NCBI GenBank assembly: GCA_014529385.2
Contig: CM043952.1
Coordinates: forward strand, 155,034,557 to 155,098,556
Length of the DNA stretch: 64,000 bases
From: Adiantum capillus-veneris
Lineage: Eukaryota > Streptophyta > Polypodiopsida > Polypodiales > Pteridaceae
Direction of reading: 5' to 3'
In this document: positions 49,520-62,071 of the stretch, in pieces
Layout: each line of letters opens with the position of its first letter
Position numbering within the stretch: the stretch's first letter is position 1
Program-made: the position numbers and the translations under genes
Notes under the pieces: model-generated
What the model saw: the letters and a program-made list of their open reading frames with translations, nothing else
Database searches by the model: none
What the model was told of the DNA's origin: nothing

Positions 49520-52373
49520 TTACATGTTGGGTAACCAACGTTTGCCCACTCTATGGCGATTTTCACGCCACCTAGCATGATTAAGGGGTCCGGTGGAGTT
49601 TCTCCATTTCTCTTTAGCAGTAAGTCGAGATTGTCTCCTAACCTCCTTGGCAAGACTTGACTTTCGCGCTCGTTCTATGGCATGACATCTCCCCAAAGAA
49701 CAACGAAAGAACCAATCAAACATCTCCTTCATGTAGTTGGATCTCGTAGTTCCACCACCGTGACGTGTATTTTTAAAGTAAACACCTTTGGCTCGATAAT
49801 GTGATTTTTCCATTCCTTGAGTGCTCCATATGTCTAATGAACCATATTTTGACATAAAGAATGCTCCATGCGCATACAAAATATGCTGCATCAAGAAAAA
49901 ATGCTTAGATCAAATAAATATTTATGTATAGTATCAAAATTTGAACTGAACAAAGTAACTTACCATGTAGTGTGTGATATTGCTCTCTCCCCACGCTTGC
50001 ACAAATGCTTTAGTGAAATTCGAAATGTGATCTTTGAACAAATTTTGTTGCTCGCTCGTGGTTTGGGGTTTCCACATGATTTGAAGCACTAACTCCAAGT
50101 GGTGCCACACTTGCCTACGTAGATTTACAAGCACGGGATTTGAATCTTGATCGGTCGTACACTTGCAAAGCGCTTTCCATAGCTCCCATGGAGCATCCTC
50201 TTCACCCCTCTCCTTTCGCATCTCTGGTTTCTTAAAAAACCTACGTGCTTTCACACCATTCATAGATACTTTTTGTGGAACTTCATGCATATTTTCCACC
50301 TCACCGATGATAGAAACATTGCCACCATGACATCCAATCGAATTTAGAATTGTTTCAACTATTCCAATGGCTTCCACGGATCTGGAAAGTGGTTTCATTG
50401 TGAAAGTGCACTCCATGTGAAGCTTTAACAAACGATCAAATATACGCATAAAGGCATGCAAAGTGCAAAAGTGTACATTTGTAAGTGGAAAATTGATAAT
50501 GGGATGCCATGTTTTATCTTTTGTCGACCGATTGGGGACCTCCATGATAGGACACTTCAACACCGAGCACACCCAATCCCTTGCATCATCATCCATTGAC
50601 CCCGTTGCTTGACTTCCCTTGACATTTTTCTTTGAAGACGTGGAGCCAGGAGTACTCTCCTTGTATCCTCGTACACAATATGGACAAGGAAGAAGTGATG
50701 AAGCACCTTGTTTACACCCAAGTATACATTTGATTGTTTTTAGATCACCTCCTAAGTGCCACTCAACATCAAATGTACCTACTCCATCTACTTCTAGCTT
50801 TTCTCCCTCTAGTTGTGCCTTAATAACCTCTCTGATCCACGGGATCATAGAGAAGACCCATGCCAACACCTCATGAGTCTCTTTCGGAACTTCAAAAGCT
50901 CCTAACCACCATATTTCTTTTTCCGATTGTACACTACATGATGGTTTCTGAGAATGATCACCGATAGCATCGACTTTTGCAAAAAACATTGCCTCATTCA
51001 TGAGTGTCACACTCATACGTTCCAATCTCCGTCCTTTGACAATTTGACATTCATCTAGCTTAAGAATAAATATGAGCTTCTCTCCAAGTACTGAAACAAC
51101 ACAGGAATTGAATTATTATACTAAATGATATTCAATACAAATAAAAAATGACATTACAATTTGTATTACCATGTGGAGACAAAACATAAAATTTAACCAT
51201 AGCTCATTGTAGTCGTTTCAAGTCAACAAAAATATTGTTGAATTGATGATAACTAAAAGACTTTGCCCCATTAGGAATAGTATTGCCTCCCTTTATATTA
51301 CCATGTGACTTGACACTCGTGGAAGAGTACACCATGGATCCTTCAATGTGTTTGTATTCGCCAAGGGATTCTCGAACGAGATCATTGTTTGCTTTTTTTC
51401 AAGTCGGACCCTATGTGGAATAGGAAATAAATTATCGGTGATGCCTTGCTCTCGTAATGCATCTTTCATCAATCCATGAAGTGCATGGTATGCATTTGTG
51501 CTGATCCCAATCTCATCATAAGATCTCTGGACATCATCCTCAGACACAAGGTTAGAGATATTTTTTAGGATCTCCTTTGTGATGGCATCTTTCATGTGTT
51601 TGGCCTTTTCACAACCTATGATGTAAAGTATATCTTCCTTTGAGATGCATCCTAGGAGAAGATTGCAACGGTCCTCTTGTGTAAAACTTCCAGACACATC
51701 TTGTATATATGTCCTATTTCAAAAGGTGAACCGAGTTACAAATTGATGAAAATTATTTGAGAGTTATGAACACTATAAATTTAAAAAAATACTTGGTTGC
51801 CGTGATCCTCTTCTTACGTGCCCCTCCATTAGAGGCTAAGTTTTCAATGGAAGAGAACTCCCTCTTACACTCACGCATGCCAAATGGAGTGGCTTTTAGG
51901 TGCATCATTGCAATCTGTAGCTTAGTTACCTTTGTTTCTGTAGCTTTCATCTCCTCTTTAAGATCTTTGAGTTGTTTCTCTGTAGAATGTAGTTGTTGTT
52001 GGAGATTTGTGGAATGAATGTGTAACACTTGACATTGTTGTCGGAAATATGCCGACGCACTTGCGTGATTGGAGTCCAATCTCTTACAATACCCAAGAAG
52101 ACCACGTTCTCCTTCTCCCACATATTTGATTAATCTTGGGAGTGTACGGAATGTCGGATGACAGCCCACGAGCGGATCTTTTGGATACAACCCTCCATCA
52201 AGCCACAAGTCAACATTGGTTTCTCCTCGAAACCGTCGTACGGATGCTGGTTGAGATGCTTTCTCATCATTTTTTTTTGTGGGAGCAAATTCGATCGGTA
52301 AACGCAGATTGACATTAGTTGACCTAGTAGATGACGGCGCAGGTGATTCATTGGTTATGTCGCGAAGAGACAT
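49520..52373 (-). pseudogene. Probable DDE/RNase H-fold transposase, four exons, decayed
   Basis: Exons on the minus strand: 52373-51793, 51713-51170, 51090-49964 and 49885-49520, with GT-AG borders whose phases agree. Exon 1 starts M-S-L-R-D-I-T-N-E-S and includes a coiled coil (Q-Q-L-H-S-T-E-K-Q-L-K-D-L-K-E-E). Exon 3 has D-V-E-W-H-L-G-G-D-L-K and G-C-K-Q-G-A-S-S-L-L-P-C-P-Y-C. Exon 4 has S-T-Q-G-M-E-K-S-H-Y-R-A-K and K-N-T-R-H-G-G-G. A G-D-x-K block, nearby Cys pair and later Q-G-x-E...K block are the layout of several eukaryotic cut-and-paste transposases; I cannot assign a superfamily. Exon 2 has a frameshift near 51300 and a TGA near 51205. Terminal inverted repeats were not found. Confidence 0.6.
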
Positions 52374-53034
52374 GGTGAAAAGTTATGATGGGGAAAAAAT
52401 TTGATAAGATATACTTTTTAGGATAAACAGACAATTTTTGGGATAAAAAGACTTAAAAATATATTTTTTCATATATAGGTTCAATTTTTGAGCTCAAAGG
52501 AGGAAAATTTCCAATTTTTAGGCTTTATTAGATGGACGTTTTGATGATGTGGCATTATCTATTTATTCTTGGAGTTAATGTAGACAGGGACCCAAGGAAT
52601 TTTAGATTCGGAGCTTATAAATTTTAGATTCTTCTAAATATATATATATATATATATATAGGGACCTTTAGAAAGCTTAAAAGATCAGTTTTGAAGATTT
52701 TATAAAAAATTCAATTTTTTGGGGTGAATTGATGCACGAACTGAAAAGTGGATTTTGTCATAACTACTTACTCTCTTTGTTTGGTGATAGGTAGAGAGAG
52801 AATGGTTCTTCTCTCTCTTTTTACTCCCCTCTCTCTCCTACTTTATCCCCCCTCTTTCTCCTACTTTACCACCCTCATCCCTACTTCCCCCCCCTCTCCT
52901 ATCTAGAGAGAGAGCTACAAAAGTAGCCCTATTTATTGTCTTTGTTCCCTCCATCCCCTACAAAATTAGCTTTAATCCCTTAAAATTAGGAATCCTTACA
53001 TGGCCCCAAGGGGGTCCAATTTTTTCCTAATGAT
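52374..53034. other. AT-rich spacer with short repeats
   Basis: Contains a short (TA)n tract (52639-52660), pyrimidine-rich CTCTC segments around 52800-52900 and no supported gene. It is upstream of the transposase-like gene on the minus strand and may include its promoter. Confidence 0.4.
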
Positions 53035-54931
53035 AATGGACCAGGTTGCAGTTGGCATCATCATTTTCAATGAGCAAAAGGAAAAGCTATTATCTATTGG
53101 GGGCAGCTGCCACACTCCCACTCCAACAACGAAGTAGAGTACGCAGCCCTAATTTTTGGTTTAGAACAATGTGTTTTGCAAGGGTTCAACACCTAAATGT
53201 GTTTGGCAATGCCATGCTTTTGATGAAGCAGATAAATGGCACTTGGATTTGTAAAAATCATGTTTTTCTTGGCCAATTACACCAACTTAGGACCATCTTT
53301 TAAGAAATTTTGAAGCAGTGCAATTATTTCATGTCCCTCAGGCAGAAAATCAAGTGGCAGATGCTCTAGCCAAGGAAAGAATACAAGATGTTCCCATAGG
53401 AGCAATCAAACTGAAGCTGCCCCTCTTTCAAGGTAGCGATGCTATGCTTGATATCGTGAGATTCTTAGATACAGGGGAATGTCTTGAAGGGTATAGCAAG
53501 GGACGAAAACAATGGCTTGTCCGAAAGGCAACAAGATACTACCTTATAAACAACAACTTATACTACAAGGGCAAAGACCAGATTCTCAGGCGAGTGCCAA
53601 TCTCCAATAAAATCACGGAGGTAATCTCAAGTTGCCATGATGGTGTTTGTGATGGGCACTTTGCTCTAGATATTACTAGCAGGAAGATTATACAGGCAGG
53701 ATTCTCTTGGCCTAATCTAAACAGGGATGTGCATCATTGGTGTAAAACATGCAGAGCTTGTAAGGTATCCAGTGATCGAACACTAACCTATGAGCCACAT
53801 ACTCCTATCATCTCATATGGCCCGTTTGAGAAGTGGGGAATAGATGCATTTGATCCTTGAACAAGGGCCCAATCAGATAAACTATACATTCTAGTTTGGT
53901 ATAAACTACATGACACGATGGGCGGAAGCAGAAACCACCACACGCATTACAACCCAAGATGTTGCGAAGTTCATATTTGAGCACATTTGTTGCCGCTTTG
54001 GCACACCTCTAGAGATAATATCTGATAGAGGATCAGGTTTCAGAGGCAACTTGGTGGGAGAAATGATGAAAAAGTTAGGCATCACATGTCAACACTCCAC
54101 CTCATACTATCCACAATGCAATGGTCTAGTGGAAAAGGTAAATGGCATGATCTGTAAGATCATCACAAAACAGGTGAATAACCACACAAGTGATTGGGAT
54201 AAGCATCTCATGGCCTCTCTTTGGGCCTACCGCGCACGACATTTCGAACATCAGTAGGTTTCACCCCTTTTCATCTGGTACATGGAAAGGAGGCCATTCT
54301 ACCCATCAAAGTACAAATAGCCAGCTTGCGAGTCACGGCTAGCTAGTTACAGTGCCCAATTGCCCATCTCCGCAACCACACCTAAGGCTTCAACTAGATA
54401 GGGAATACAAATGATAAAGGTATTATGCTCACTTCTATCGTAGATGAAATGACAAAAGTATGAAGGTTTCATTAAGTCATTTGTATCTATGTTTCATGAC
54501 CTTTCCTGCATGATACATGTGATGATAAAAGAGTTCTAACCACACTAAATCGTCTATGGCATGTATATCTGGTATGAAATTGAGGATGTTTGCAAGCAGA
54601 GCGATGCTTACTCACATTCAATCAATGGCTTAAAGAAAAGGGTCTCAAGAAAGGCATGCTAGTGTTGAGATACGACAACAGATTTGACACTAGGAAAGAT
54701 AAAAAGTTTTAGCCCAGATGGGAAGGGCCATTCATTGTCAAAAAGAAATACACTAATGGCAGCTACAAATTGATGGAAGCAGATGGTGGAATTCACAAGA
54801 CATGAGTCAATGGATGGAGGATAATAAGGTACTTCTTAAGGTTTGATCCAGAGTTCATGCTAGATATTATAAAGAATAGAGAACCCTCCAAATCTGCTAC
54901 TAGGGAATCAAAAGCAAAGCTAGAAGCATGA
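53035..54931 (+). pseudogene. Ty3/gypsy pol remnant: RNase H, integrase, C-terminal part
   Basis: 5'-truncated polyprotein with several frameshifts. An RNase H part (53035-53400: N-E-V-E-Y-A-A-L, M-K-Q-I-N-G-T-W) ends in A-E-N-Q-V-A-D-A-L-A-K-E. Then come the integrase zinc domain (H-F...H-H-W-C-K-T-C-R-A-C) and the catalytic core with all three acidic residues in view: G-I-D-A-F near 53840, I-S-D-R-G-S-G-F near 54020, and G-L-V-E-K-V-N-G near 54130. A chromodomain-free C-terminus with R-W-E-G-P-F-like, N-G-S-Y-K-L and F-D-P-E-F-M blocks runs to 54931. Stops at 53858 and elsewhere make it inactive. RNase H before integrase identifies Ty3/gypsy. It does not join elements A or B. Confidence 0.88.
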
Positions 54932-54958
54932 ATGCCTCTAGCCAGAAGGGGAGGGCTA
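54932..54958 (+). other. Candidate polypurine tract after the pol remnant
   Basis: AGAAGGGGAGGGC lies 10-20 bases after the last pol stop, the right place for a PPT. An LTR might begin just after it, but the following DNA becomes microsatellite and no LTR can be delimited. Confidence 0.4.
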
Positions 54959-56080
<1,122 letters not shown>

Positions 56081-57900
56081 TAACACTATTTGATCTTTTG
56101 GAAAAAAACACAAGTTCTGATGCCACCAAAAATCTACTAATCTTCTAACATGTCACATGCGACTACTTCATTAGCAGAAGAATGATGGAAGAAAGAATGA
56201 CTCCAAGACAAGACACAATGATGGTGTTTGAAAGCCGAACAACCCCTTTTTTTTGTAAACATTTCTGGCATGGAAAAGTCTTTTATTTGTATTGTATTTG
56301 TAATTTGTTTGGAAGTCGCCAGAAGCGTGTACAATACCTTGAATAATCAAATTTTCCATTGTCATCAATTTTGAAAATCTTACAAAACACGATTTTTTTA
56401 ACAACACTCAAATGGTGGATGCATTGACACAAGTCAAACAAGTGCACATGATTAGTTAGTACACAAACACCGTTGGTTTATATGCAATAGACTACACAAT
56501 TTGGCCCCAAACCAGATCGTTACCTAGTTATGTTTACAGACATGATTGGTGGTACACGGGCTCAAGGAAACTACCGGCACATTGGGAGTTACTACACAGT
56601 TTACAAAGGTTTTTTTAATAAGCTTGCTTACATAATAAATTTTACAGCGACGTCCTTATCAAGTAATGAGACTGGTAAGGTTCCAATCCTTTTACAAAGA
56701 TAATCAGGTTTGTTAAAAAAGGAAGGAAGATGGGATAACGCCAAGTGGGAAATTAAAGGGTATACGATGGATACTGTAACCTCCCCAAATAAAGCAATTC
56801 ATATAGCGTGGAGCTTTAAAGGTGCAAAATGCTAACTCTATTGATAAAAGCAGGTAGCTCAAGCAATAGAATTCACAAGGCTCACACACACAATATCTCA
56901 TGCATGCATTATCTATCTACTAGAGAAACCTGCACCAAGTGGGTTGCAACCTCACACTCTCAATAATAGGCAATATAATACTATTAGCGCATAGGGCAAG
57001 GCTCACAACTGAGTAGGTTGTTCATAAGAAAGTGTGCACTCTCAGGCAATACAACATGGAATACTAATGCATAAACGCATGGCTCACAACTGAAGGAGGT
57101 TTGCTCGCCTACTACACGGGTACACCTTGAATCAAGCACACAAGCGCCAGGTGACCCGAGATGCTTGTTGTACAACAATCAATTCATCCCAATCTTTTGG
57201 AAAACTAGTGGATACACCAAGAAAGGAGGGCCTCTGAGTACATACAAAAACAAGCGGAGTACGGCAAGACACAAAGGTAATTGATGTCATATATCATCAA
57301 CCACTCACACAATTCGTTTTCAATAATAAAAACTACAGTGTCTTGTATGCCTGGTTATACACACATTCCATGTAGGCAATCTCCATTTGCATAAAAGCGC
57401 ATGATGAGTAGCGATTACGGTATATAACAGAATCACACACAAGGATTGGGATACACAAGAAGGATAATCCGGAAGCATTTACACACACATAAGAAGTTAA
57501 GGAAGATAAGTCCAATAGCCACCATCACAAGGGTAGCATGGGTATGATGATGTTGCATCAGAAAGATAATGAGAAAACAGTCTTTTTTCATAGTCATAAA
57601 CACACAGACACAAAAAAAATCGATTTTGAGTCCACACAGATAGGCATATACACAAGAAATGTTTCACAGATGCACATGCAACAGGCAATATACAAATATA
57701 CGAGTAGTATAGCATTCAAAAGAAAAAACAACCATGACCATAAAGCTAATAACCAACAAAAATATCTATCATTTGAAGGGCATAGCGGTGACAGGGTGCA
57801 GTACTTTGGATAATAAGCATACGCAAGAGAAGTAACACAGATGGCGACGGCAAGCAATAACCAGGTAATGTGATACAGAAATTGATAAATAGGTTTCCTT
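56081..57900. other. Intergenic DNA, no supported feature
   Basis: No gene, LTR or known repeat could be supported on either strand. The short ORFs here lack recognisable motifs and have no splice support. Confidence 0.4.
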
Positions 57901-57909
57901 TGATGTTTA

Positions 57910-58610
57910 TGAATTAAAATAAAGATATTCAGTTATGAGTTTTTCCTTTTTTAAAAGAAGCATTTGAACTGAAAGAAGTCTCATAAAGGTTGGCTAGGTA
58001 GTATAAATATGGATAAGGATATGATACATGTGATATGACAACCTCCTATGAGGGCACATGTCAATGAATACGGCTAGCTTTTTTCGAAAAAAGAGTGATA
58101 ATACAAAAAAAATGCTATTGAAATTTGTGAGAAGTGTAGACGTTTATAAGGAAATTGGTTTAAAAAGATGATTGTATATAACATAGATTGCAGCCATTGG
58201 GGGATTCATACATAGTTGGGGCATCACGTAGGTCTAGTACAAAATAATATACCATATGTCTATGATCATGAGCTATTACAAAGATATTAAACTTTAAGTT
58301 ATCCTTTTTTGAAGCATTTGAATTCAAAGAAGTCCCATATAAGTTTGCTAGGTGGTATAAAAATGGATAAGGATATGACACAATTGTTATGAAAACCTCC
58401 TGTGAGGGTACAAGTCAATGTGTACGGATGTTTTTTTTTTAAATGAGGGATATTAAAAACAAAATGCAGCCAAAATTTTTATAAATTATAGACATGTATA
58501 AAGAAAATTAGTTTAAAAGGTAAATACCATAGACTGAAGCAATTAATCAATTCATACACATATATTTGGGGCAATAGCTAGGCAGTCTAGTACATAAAAG
58601 TATTAACCAC
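57910..58610. repeat. Imperfect tandem duplication, period about 340 bp
   Basis: Two diverged copies (about 57925-58260 and 58290-58610) share ATGGATAAGGATATGA, GAAGCATTTGAA, AACCTCCTNTGAGGG and TTGGGGCA in the same order. No coding content seen. Confidence 0.75.
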
Positions 58611-58844
58611 ATGTGTGTAAATATTTCTGAAAAACAGGGATACCGGCAGATAGCTAGGATGAGCGTCACTCAGGACGTGTTTAAACTACAACAGATTCGG
58701 AACAAGCTCATGGCTGCACATAATAGGCAAAAGAAAACCAAGCCAATAGCAATTAAGGACCCCATTTCCAAACCATATAAACCCATAAAGCTTTTCAAAG
58801 ACGCAATAGACCCTACTTACATAGACAAACTAAAGAAAACATAG
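58611..58844 (+). CDS. Short ORF, unknown, low support
   Basis: A 77-codon lysine-rich frame (M-C-V-N-I-S-E-K-Q-G-Y-R; K-P-I-A-I-K-D-P-I-S-K-P-Y-K-P-I-K). It could be a remnant exon of a basic DNA-binding protein, or chance. No domain is recognised and no promoter is evident. Confidence 0.2.
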   Translation: MCVNISEKQGYRQIARMSVTQDVFKLQQIRNKLMAAHNRQKKTKPIAIKDPISKPYKPIKLFKDAIDPTYIDKLKKT

Positions 58845-59690
58845 TATATGTTTAGGAGTATGGTTGGGGTCTGGGATGTGACAGCGATAACAACAAGCAG
58901 TGGGGATTGCTTGATATACCTGTCACCCATTTAGTACAAATTAGTCCTAATTAATTGTACTTGTGGTTGGTTGGTAGGTAAAGATCCTTGCTTTCATCTT
59001 ATAGGATTTTCGGCTTAAACTCCTAGTTTCTCATGTATCAAAGTATCTTGTAATGAATTTTATCTCAAGAAATTCTTCTTTGTCTTTTACACAATATGTT
59101 TTTTGCAAACAATATTTAAGTCTCTCAGTATATGATTATGAATGATGGGATTTTAAATGCAAACACACACCCACAAACACTCACATACACACCCATGTTC
59201 TATGTAGGTAGTCTCTTTCCCCCTTGACCTATACACATACACACTTACCATACAATCGCACACTTACAAGCACACACAAACAGTCACATATGCACTCAGA
59301 AACAACCACACACACATTCAGACAAACACATGCACATCGTATGCACACACAAGAAGAAAAAACAAAGAAACTCCACATCGACGCCTAACACAACAACAAA
59401 AAGATGCCAAAATCACGCGATGGTGACATCGGTTCAAGGAATGACGCCGAAGGCATTTCTCGACCGGCCCCAAAACTGGCGAACATGCTACACCCACGCA
59501 CAAGCAAAGCTCGCCATTCACCAACATCTCGCCCACAATGCATCTTCACAGTAAACATCCATAGGGTAATCTATTTTTCCGTTTGAAAGCGAAAAATCTT
59601 GTATAAAAAACCAATTGTATATTGCCACCTCTCTCTGGGTGATGGTCACAAAGTCCCACCCAGAGATATCATTTTAAGGTTCTCCTAAGA
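58845..59690. other. Intergenic DNA with CA-rich stretch
   Basis: CA-rich sequence at 59160-59350 and a small hairpin near 59628-59668 (TCTCTGGGTG ... CACCCAGAGA). No supported gene. Confidence 0.4.
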
Positions 59691-59692
59691 CA

Positions 59693-59812
59693 AAGCAAGG
59701 GTCAACCATATGGGACCCAACTTCTTTCTTTGAGCAAGGGTCAACCATATGGGACCCAACTTCTTTCTTTGAGCAAGGGTCAACCATATGGGACCCAACT
59801 CCTTGCTTTGTC
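59693..59812. repeat. 39-bp tandem repeat, 3 copies
   Basis: Three consecutive copies of a unit with core GCAAGGGTCAACCATATGGG followed by ACCCAACTTCTTTCTTT; the last differs slightly (ACTCCTTGCTTTG). Confidence 0.95.
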
Positions 59813-59868
59813 TCTCCTGATTAGGGCCTAACCTAATCAGATTATCCTAAATTAATTCAACCTGCACC

Positions 59869-59877
59869 TATAAAAGG
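59869..59877 (+). promoter_or_regulatory. TATA box, possible promoter of the 60.4 kb gene
   Basis: TATAAAAGG in the context GCACC-TATAAAAGG-GCACTG, 530 bp upstream of the ATG at 60407 on the same strand. The distance would imply a long 5' UTR; use by that gene is inferred. Confidence 0.45.
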
Positions 59878-60406
59878 GCACTGAGAGGTCATTATCAAGG
59901 GCACTGGGAAGTCATCACTTGAGAAGGAAACCATGCATACACCCTGACTCCAAGGGTTGCCACACACAAAAGTAGAATCTCCGTCTATATGGAATTTCCT
60001 CTAGAGAACGCTCTATAGGCTCTCTATCTCTCACTATCTCTCTATCCCTCTCCATTAGGAAATTTTGGAGGTCATTTGGAGGGCCATATGAAGAGAGAGA
60101 AAAATAGAGCGCGTCCAATGAGCATGAAGGCTACGTTACGTAGAAAAGTACCTGGAAAGACTCAAAAAATAGGAAAATAGCATAAAACTTTCACGAAACT
60201 AGGATTGTAGCATAGTAATTTCCTTACTTTTACCGAGCTTTTAGGTGCTTGCGTGTGGTCCCACTTCTGATATTCTCTCATGGTCATTAACGTACTGGAG
60301 GGTGACCATTAAGCCCGCACAAGATATTGGAATTTTAAAACACTTTCCCTCCATTAGAATGCTTTCAAAGTGAATCTCCCTCCACTAAAGCTTTTCTCTG
60401 AGAGTT

Positions 60407-61827
60407 ATGGCATCCACGTCTTCTCGCCCAAGAGCCTCAAGGTGTTTACTATCTCTCACACCAACAAACAACAACGGCACTTTGCCTAGAAGGCCAAGTA
60501 GTAGCATATCCTCAATTACAATACCAGCTTCAATAAGTGCAGACAACCAATGGGTTGGACAAAGGATAAACAAAGGTTCATGGGTCCTCATGCAACCAAG
60601 AAGACCCAAGAGGTTTAGTGGTATCAACGTTTACCGCTCAGCATGGAAGGCCAGGGTGTTGGATTTCAAAGTTGAGATCGGCAAAAGATCTGTAAAGGAA
60701 GTTCTTGTTCAGCATGTGTTTACCCATCCAGAGGTGATAGCAAACGGTGGAAATGTATCAAATATACATCAACCACGTTGCAATTGTAAGTACTCTTGAC
60801 ATGTGAACTTACTAATACTCTCATTATAACTTTTCTTATATATTTTGCAATGTTTCTCCCGCTTGTTATGAGTAATGTCTCTACTCTTCACAACTCAATT
60901 ACATTAGATTTGTCATTTGTACTTATTGATACTCTTAGTTTAACTCTTCTTATATATATTGCAGATGTTTATCCCTCTTCTTATGAGCAATGGGAGCCTG
61001 TGGAGTGCATAATAGGCCTCTTCCATGTTGTACATACCCATATTGGTTCTCTACAGTATTCAGAGAGGAGCAGCAAAAGATTGGCTGATGAGGGAATCTT
61101 TTTTTATGACCACTTTTACCAACTCAGCTCAGGCAATAAGAATGGCATGTTGGTGAAACTACCTCTACCGACCGATTGGAACACTGTGGACTGGCCAGTT
61201 CCCGAGGAAACAATGGTGGAGGCAATGCGAAGTAAGCTCTACAAGGATATACAAAGGTCTCTGCGTAGCTCTGTTCCTACCAAACTGGTTCGAATTGCAA
61301 ACTTTTGTCCTGTTGCACTCTTCATAGAGCTGTTTCATAGCTACAACATCAGAGTTACAAAAACTATGTTCATGTGCAAGTCATTTCAGCAGTCATCCTG
61401 TGACAAACTTCTTGACAAAGGATGGTATGCAAAGGAAGAGATTGGTTTACGGTGCGAGGTCGCGCTTGATACTCTAGTTGTCAAGTACATGATTGCAAGC
61501 CAATCACTATTACTCTCATTTTGGTATATGCGATCACAAATGCTAAACGGTAAGTACATTCCTATGGACCAAGTTTGTGCAGGTTTGGAAGATAATCCTA
61601 CGGTGGATGTGGAAGTGATTGATAAAGAGAATGGCCTACTATTGGTGGTTACAATAAGGGAGCTATGCAGTCTTCAGCATTTGCGAAATGACATCATTGA
61701 AGAGTCAATGGACAAGGAACTATCAGATTTTTCCTTTTTCTTAGCTGGCCGTAAGGTGATGCGGCGAAGAGAAAAAGATATTTTGTGCAAAGAGTTGGAT
61801 GGTCGGGTTGAAGTAGGGTCAATGTAA
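60407..61827 (+). CDS. Two-exon gene for an unknown 413-residue protein
   Basis: Exon 1 60407-60785 (M-A-S-T-S-S-R-P-R-A start, Ser/Pro-rich first 45 residues) and exon 2 60965-61827. The intron has GTAAGT and TTGCAG borders and joins in phase 1 (N-Y-V-Y-P-S-S-Y-E-Q-W-E). The product has no signal peptide and no membrane segment once the intron is removed. Segments include W-V-G-Q-R-I-N-K-G-S-W-V-L, V-E-C-I-I-G-L-F-H-V-V-H-T-H and I-A-N-F-C-P-V-A-L-F-I-E-L-F-H. I do not recognise a family. The frame is intact, unusual in this window. It converges on the protease-phosphatase gene, whose end lies 245 bp away. Confidence 0.65.
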
Positions 61828-61949
61828 CAGATATTCTTGTAAACCCAAGTGTATACAAATGACTTTCAAGACATGAAGTTTATTGATCTCATTTTTCAAT
61901 TGTGCCCTGTGAAAAAGTGTGCTTGAAATACATTTGTTTACCACGTCAA

Positions 61950-61958
61950 ATCTCTCTC

Positions 61959-62001
<43 letters not shown>

Positions 62002-62004
62002 GTC

Positions 62005-62041
<37 letters not shown>
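61950..62041. repeat. (CT)n and (TA)n microsatellites between convergent genes
   Basis: CT-rich tract (61951-61997) followed by (TA)n (about 62007-62042), in the 245-bp gap between the ends of two convergent genes. Confidence 0.9.
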
Positions 62042-62045
<4 letters not shown>

Positions 62046-62071
62046 AGACAAGACAAAGACAGATAGAAGAA

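Noticed and set aside
56137-57857. Several 60-90 codon ORFs
   Set aside because: AT-rich intergenic DNA, no motifs or splice signals that fit.
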